23,602 nucleotides of DNA from HK-STAS-PATE-42 sp964461505. GTDB lineage: Bacteria > Patescibacteriota > Saccharimonadia > Saccharimonadales > HK-STAS-PATE-42. The stretch spans positions 1 through 23,602 of the forward strand of contig CAYWUW010000010.1 of NCBI GenBank assembly GCA_964461505.1, read 5' to 3'. Below, piece after piece: positions 19,850 to 23,602 of the stretch (positions within the stretch are counted from its first letter, which is position 1; every line of letters begins with the position of its first letter). Both the position numbers and the translations under genes were made by a program. The notes beneath the pieces are model-generated. The model was not told the DNA's origin. It did no database searches and saw only the letters and a program-made list of their open reading frames with translations.

Positions 19850-21667
19850 ATGAGTAAAATCGGTAAAGCAACAGCCACAATCATAGAAGGTGTAGGCAAT
19901 ATAAAAGAAGCACTAAACGATGGCTTTAGTAAAATAGCAACCACTAAAATAGCCACTGTTGCATTGCTAGGCGCTCTTGTTGTAACAGGCGCTAAGGATT
20001 ATATCTATTCAACCCCATCTAATGCAGCTCCAGCAACAGCAAGTGGCTTTGAGCCAGGTACGCCAGGTAATCAAAAAGCAACCACAACTACAGTAGCTTC
20101 AGGTTCTAGCGAAACTACAACCCCAGACGCAACCGCAGCAGAACCAACAGCTAACGAAGAAACGAAGATTCTAGAGGAGGCAGGCAAAGAATCTGCCGAA
20201 CTCCAAGAAGCTGGTGCTAGCAAAACTGCTGCCGATGATGTAGTCAATCAAGAGGTTAGAGTATTCTTTGGAGATGAACGAGGCGAAGTCGTAGGGCAAC
20301 ACGAAGATGGTGCATGTATTGTAGAAACATACAACGGAAAAAGAGCGGAAGAGTTCACAAAAACACAACTAGCGGTCGGGCAAACTCCAGAACAAGCAAA
20401 AGAAGCATTACTCAAAGGTCTTTGTAGTGAAACCAATGGTGTAAATGTAGCTGCGGTATCAACATACATGGCACAAATCGAAGCTATGAAGAACAATGTT
20501 GAAATTCATGCAAACTACGATAAAGTTTACACCGAGATGACTACCAAGTACCTAGAGGCCATGAAAAATAACCCACGGCTAGCCCAAGCTTATCTAGAAA
20601 CTGTTCAAGAACACTTTAATAGAGCTGAATTCGGTGAAGTAGTAAGCATTGCCGGAACAACTGACAAAAGTATCTATCTAACCCAAGATGGCAAAATTGT
20701 TACGGTTACTGTCTCTAACAGAAGCGACAGGGTGGCAGTAAAAGTTAAGTTTAGCGTGGTCAACAACGAGGGAGTATTAGTAGAACAAGAAGAAGAGATA
20801 AAAGACTGTGACCAACCAAGAGAAGCAGTGGACGCACCAAAACCACAGACTCCTGCTGAACCATCAACTCCAGTACGAACCCCAGAAGAACCCACCCCAT
20901 CCATTCAAAGAGCTACCGCTAGCGCATGCATTGAACTTCCAGATGGTACAACAGCATATATTCAAGAAACAGGAGAAGGCTTGACCCAAGCTCAAGCAGA
21001 AGCAGACGCCCAGTCTGACTTAGAGCAAAATGGAGAAGTAGTTTCAGATGAAGAGTGCGAAGAACCTACGCCTACTACCACTCCTAACACAACTGCGCCG
21101 GTAGAAACCACCTCTACTACTACAACCGCTCCAGGCGAATCTACTACAACTACCACGACTACTGCACCAGATAGTAGCACTACTACAACCAGCACCACCA
21201 CCACTCCGAGCACTACAACTACAGTAGCTACTACAACTACTGCACCAACTACCACAACTCCAAGCACTACAACTACAGCAGTTAGCACTACGACTACTAA
21301 GCCAGACAAAAATCCTGGCAATGCAACGAGTGTTCCATCTACTACAGCGCCTCCAACCACCCCAGAATCAACCGCGCCGCCAGAAACGCGTCCTACGGCA
21401 ACAGTTCTAAGCGCTCGGATGCAAGCGGCAACCGAAACCACAATAGCTAAAGCAGTAAAAGCAATGGGTTTCAACCAAGTAGCCAGCAACATCAATCAAG
21501 CTACTCACAACAGGTATGAAGGCAAGCACTTTAAAGCTCCAGAAACTACGACACAAAAAGCAAGAGAGATTACCTCTGGCCTTGCTGCAGCCATTGTAGG
21601 AATAGCAGTCTTAGGTTTAGGAGCAGCCACTGCTAGATTAAGAAGAAAGCAACGCCCTGTCATCTAA
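19850..21667 (+). CDS. Large Thr-rich membrane-anchored surface protein
   Basis: The 605-aa product has an N-terminal hydrophobic helix (about 33-50) acting as signal or anchor, and an Ala/Thr/Glu-rich stretch to about 130. A globular region follows (about 130-320, with VRVFFGDERGEVVGQ and an EAMKNNPRLAQAYLETVQEHF helix). A proline-rich linker and a small domain ACIELPDGTTAYIQETGEG come next, then a Thr/Ser/Pro low-complexity stalk (about 406-485). A C-terminal TM helix with a basic tail (577-605) ends the protein. The layout is that of a wall-spanning stalk protein, possibly heavily O-glycosylated. No LPxTG is seen before the final helix. AGGAG lies 8 bases before the ATG. Only one motif core occurs in 1.8 kb, fewer than in housekeeping genes. 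A host-contact role is inference. Confidence 0.85.
   Translation: MSKIGKATATIIEGVGNIKEALNDGFSKIATTKIATVALLGALVVTGAKDYIYSTPSNAAPATASGFEPGTPGNQKATTTTVASGSSETTTPDATAAEPTANEETKILEEAGKESAELQEAGASKTAADDVVNQEVRVFFGDERGEVVGQHEDGACIVETYNGKRAEEFTKTQLAVGQTPEQAKEALLKGLCSETNGVNVAAVSTYMAQIEAMKNNVEIHANYDKVYTEMTTKYLEAMKNNPRLAQAYLETVQEHFNRAEFGEVVSIAGTTDKSIYLTQDGKIVTVTVSNRSDRVAVKVKFSVVNNEGVLVEQEEEIKDCDQPREAVDAPKPQTPAEPSTPVRTPEEPTPSIQRATASACIELPDGTTAYIQETGEGLTQAQAEADAQSDLEQNGEVVSDEECEEPTPTTTPNTTAPVETTSTTTTAPGESTTTTTTTAPDSSTTTTSTTTTPSTTTTVATTTTAPTTTTPSTTTTAVSTTTTKPDKNPGNATSVPSTTAPPTTPESTAPPETRPTATVLSARMQAATETTIAKAVKAMGFNQVASNINQATHNRYEGKHFKAPETTTQKAREITSGLAAAIVGIAVLGLGAATARLRRKQRPVI
21067..21300 (+). repeat. ACT/ACA-type low-complexity repeat coding a Thr stalk
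   Basis: Runs of ACT, ACA and ACC codons with scattered AGC and CCA form an imperfect triplet repeat. It is a likely site of length variation by slippage, changing stalk length in frame. Confidence 0.7.
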
Positions 21668-21720
21668 GAATGTGCAGAGTATAGTAAAATAAGTTTAGTT
21701 AAAGTAAGAGAATAAAGACC

Positions 21721-23466
21721 ATGAAGAAGTTCAAACAAATCCTAAAAAAAATCAAGAAGGTTTCTACTGCCAAAAAAGCTTTGCTAAGCTTAACTTTACT
21801 AGCGATAGCAACCTCTGCAGCAGCATTCGCAGTGTGGGGCCCAAATCGTCCTGCATTCGATTACACCGATCCTGTTGGCCGCAAAGGCTCATTAAACGGC
21901 CCAGTGTTTAACAGTATGAAGAATACTCCAATTTATGGAGATGAGTTCAACTTTACAACAGCTCGAAAAATATCCGATCAAACTTGGAGCAACGATCTAA
22001 AAGTTGTCGCGGGCGATCAAATAGAATTCAGAGTATTAGTGCACAACAATGCAAATTCCAGCACTAACGAAAGCGGGCTTGGAATTGCAAAAGATGTTAA
22101 AGCCGGAATCGATCTTCCGCAAAACCAATTCGGGACAGCCAATGAACCAATCGGATTTGTAAATGCCAGCAACTCAACCCCAAAAGAGGTTTTTGATAGC
22201 ACTAGAATCAGCACCGCCGATGGCAAAAGATTCAAAATCGATTACATCGAAGGAAGTGCCAAGCTTTCTACCGCAGGCAACAAAGCCGGATTCCCAAGCG
22301 GCACAACACTTAGTGATAATTTTGTCAGCAAAACTGGAACCACAATCGGAAGCAACGCCATCAACGGAGTTTGGCCTGGATGTTTTGAATACTATGGATG
22401 GATAACAATTCGTGCCACAATTATTGGTGAACCTCAACCAGAACCTAACTACACCATCAAAAAGTACGTTAACGATCAAGATGCACAAGATAACGCATCT
22501 AGCGTAAAAATTAAACCAGGCGAAGAATTCACATACCGCGTTGATGTAACCAACACCGGCGACACCGAACTTAAGAATGTTAAAGCGTGGGATATTCTAC
22601 CTGCTGGCGTAAGCTATGTAGATAACAGCCTCAAGCTAGAAAGCGCAACTGTCGGCAATGATGAAGATTTCTTCAACCCTGCCAAAGGCGTCACAATACC
22701 ATCCATTGCCAAAGGTTCCAAAAAGAGCTTTACCTTCAAAGCTGTTATTAAAGCTAACACCCAAGCCGAAAAAGAAGAAAAATGCAAACCAGCAGGAACC
22801 TTCTATAACAATGTTGCCAAAGCAGATCCCGAAGGAACTCTTCCAGAAAAGCAAGATCCAGCCGTAATAAACTGTGATTACACACCTCCAAAAAAAGAAC
22901 CTGCCGTTGACATCAAAAAAACCGTCAGCAAAAACAACTTATCTGTTAACGAAGTCTTTACCTACACTCTAGTTGTAACCAACACCGGTAATATCGATTT
23001 AAAGAATGTTAAAGTTGATGATCCAGCTCCTGCTAACATCGTCTTCAACACCTACCAACAATTACCCGATGTAATCTTTGAATTCAACCCATACCGCGTT
23101 AAAGCCACAATTGCAGAACTTAAAGTCGGCCAAAGCAAGACCCTAAGCTTAACAGCAAAAGTCGTTAAATATGTTCCTGGCCAACTTACCAACACTGCCT
23201 GTGTTAATGCAGAAGAGGTTAATCCACAAAATACAAACCAAAACGATGATTGTGATAGCGTTCCCGTAACAGTAGTAGAGCCCTGCCCAATTCCCGGCAA
23301 AGAAAACATGCCAAAAAACTCTGCTGATTGTCAGAACACTCCAAACGAAGTTCCTTCAACTGGAGCCGGAACCTTCACCGCCGGCCTAGCCCTTCTTGTT
23401 GCAGTTCTAGCATTTGTTGCTAGCCACAAAATGAGCAGCAAAAAACAGGCTAAAAGCAAGAACTAA
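21721..23466 (+). CDS. DUF11-repeat surface protein with VPSTG sorting-like tail
   Basis: The 581-aa product has a basic N-terminus and signal helix (about 18-38, KALLSLTLLAIATSAAAFAVWG). A long N-terminal domain of about 200 residues follows, with DQIEFRVLVHNNANSST in the same style. Two clear DUF11-type beta modules come next: FTYRVDVTNTGDTELKNVKAWDILPAGV and FTYTLVVTNTGNIDLKNVKVDDPAP. The C-terminus has VPSTG (544-548), a hydrophobic helix and a Lys-rich tail, the plan of a sortase substrate with Val for Leu. DUF11 proteins are secreted, often adhesive, wall proteins. It starts 53 bp after the Thr-rich protein gene, probably in one operon, and ends in a strong terminator. The start is weakly supported by AAGAGA. 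Confidence 0.92.
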   Translation: MKKFKQILKKIKKVSTAKKALLSLTLLAIATSAAAFAVWGPNRPAFDYTDPVGRKGSLNGPVFNSMKNTPIYGDEFNFTTARKISDQTWSNDLKVVAGDQIEFRVLVHNNANSSTNESGLGIAKDVKAGIDLPQNQFGTANEPIGFVNASNSTPKEVFDSTRISTADGKRFKIDYIEGSAKLSTAGNKAGFPSGTTLSDNFVSKTGTTIGSNAINGVWPGCFEYYGWITIRATIIGEPQPEPNYTIKKYVNDQDAQDNASSVKIKPGEEFTYRVDVTNTGDTELKNVKAWDILPAGVSYVDNSLKLESATVGNDEDFFNPAKGVTIPSIAKGSKKSFTFKAVIKANTQAEKEEKCKPAGTFYNNVAKADPEGTLPEKQDPAVINCDYTPPKKEPAVDIKKTVSKNNLSVNEVFTYTLVVTNTGNIDLKNVKVDDPAPANIVFNTYQQLPDVIFEFNPYRVKATIAELKVGQSKTLSLTAKVVKYVPGQLTNTACVNAEEVNPQNTNQNDDCDSVPVTVVEPCPIPGKENMPKNSADCQNTPNEVPSTGAGTFTAGLALLVAVLAFVASHKMSSKKQAKSKN

Positions 23467-23490
23467 CCGGTCACACTCAAAAACTTAAAA

Positions 23491-23522
23491 AGAACCTCCA
23501 AAAAACCCGGAGGTTCTTTTTT
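23491..23522 (+). terminator. Rho-independent terminator after the DUF11 gene
   Basis: AGAACCTCC (23491-23499) pairs with GGAGGTTCT (23509-23517) and is followed by Ts; A-T pairs extend the stem. It ends the surface protein operon. Confidence 0.9.
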
Positions 23523-23547
23523 CACTAAACTTAACCTCCCATACACT

Positions 23548-23602
23548 GTCATTCTGAACGTATGTGAAGGCCTGTCCCGCACTTGTTGCGGGGATCCAGA
23601 AT
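23548..23602. repeat. Dispersed intergenic repeat, partial third copy
   Basis: GTCATTCTGAACGTATGTG (from 23548) is the same 22-bp piece as within 5645-5676. It is followed by a CCCGCACTTGTTGCGGG hairpin similar to that in the unit at 5-54. The window ends within the array. Confidence 0.7.

Larger units (their letters stand above)
1..23602. repeat. Uptake-sequence-like motif GCTAARCTTAAG, about 57 sites
   Basis: Core TAARCTTA or its complement starts at 65, 306, 471, 686, 863, 1508, 1870, 1959, 2453, 2668, 2971, 3436, 3630/3636, 3793, 3894, 4227, 4577, 5077, 5624, 5827, 5899, 5991, 6072, 6402, 6486/6492, 6538, 6808, 6896, 12890, 13084, 14572, 15666, 15982, 16324, 16638, 16925, 17292, 17460, 17598, 17763, 17866, 18305, 18343/18349, 18530, 18635, 18891, 19230, 19370, 19459, 19484, 19635, 19683, 20746, 21690, 21785, 23144 and 23526. 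Counted by eye; a few may be missed. Many sites extend to the 11-12-bp consensus on one strand. Confidence 0.8.

Noticed and set aside
20992..21495. Valine-rich minus-strand frame of 167 codons
   Set aside because: It is the antisense shadow of the Thr-codon repeat in the surface protein gene.
1..23602. The motif as a restriction site (AAGCTT) or promoter element
   Set aside because: Restriction sites tend to be avoided, not enriched, and a minority of the sites carry A/G variants without AAGCTT. Most sites lie inside genes far from starts. A few do overlap possible -10 boxes, which I note separately.

Overview
The window looks like a chromosomal segment of a Patescibacteria (CPR) bacterium, most likely a Saccharibacteria-type organism. 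This is inferred from compact genes with many SD-less or possibly leaderless starts, a short type IV pilin, many small membrane or secreted proteins, DUF11/threonine-rich surface proteins and A+T-rich native sequence. No lineage-defining marker such as 16S rRNA is present.

Layout. 1-632 is an intergenic array of dispersed repeats. 633-3771 is a minus-strand run: tyrS, two small exported or anchored proteins and a DUF4352-like membrane protein. A divergent plus-strand pair follows: a type IV pilin-like gene and ruvB (3842-5468). 5469-5903 is a second repeat array, largely the mirror image of the first. A secreted thermonuclease (5904-6461, minus) is divergent from the tmRNA gene ssrA (6555-6993). 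A 6.3-kb mobile element is integrated in the 3' end of ssrA. It is bounded by an 88-bp direct repeat (6906-6993 and 13214-13301, one mismatch) and carries a large serine recombinase, small ORFs, a C39-like cysteine peptidase overlapping a degenerate D-2-hydroxyacid dehydrogenase, a ROK kinase, a lipoprotein and a helical-repeat protein. Just outside attR is a minus-strand RiPP cassette: a 66-aa precursor and a microviridin/graspetide-type ATP-grasp maturase, with a perfect 34-bp palindrome between them. A paralogue of the element's last gene follows. From about 15.6 kb ordinary chromosome resumes: a candidate small RNA, a small conserved-looking protein, thymidine kinase, DNA-3-methyladenine glycosylase I, a GlsB/YeaQ membrane protein, tRNA-Trp, a VIT/CCC1 transporter and tRNA-Pro. 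The window ends with two large surface proteins: one Thr-rich with a TM anchor, one with DUF11 repeats and a VPSTG sorting-type tail.

The strongest genome-scale signal is a short motif, consensus GCTAARCTTAAG on either strand. Its 8-bp core occurs about 57 times here, roughly 20 times chance by my estimate. It sits in coding, tmRNA and intergenic DNA alike, at about 3-4 per kb in native DNA. It is absent from about 6 kb of the mobile element and nearly absent from the RiPP region. Its behaviour resembles the DNA uptake sequences of Neisseria and Pasteurellaceae. A pilin gene, ruvB and a secreted nuclease in the same window fit a DNA-uptake lifestyle, but no uptake function is shown here. The motif desert independently marks the acquired DNA.
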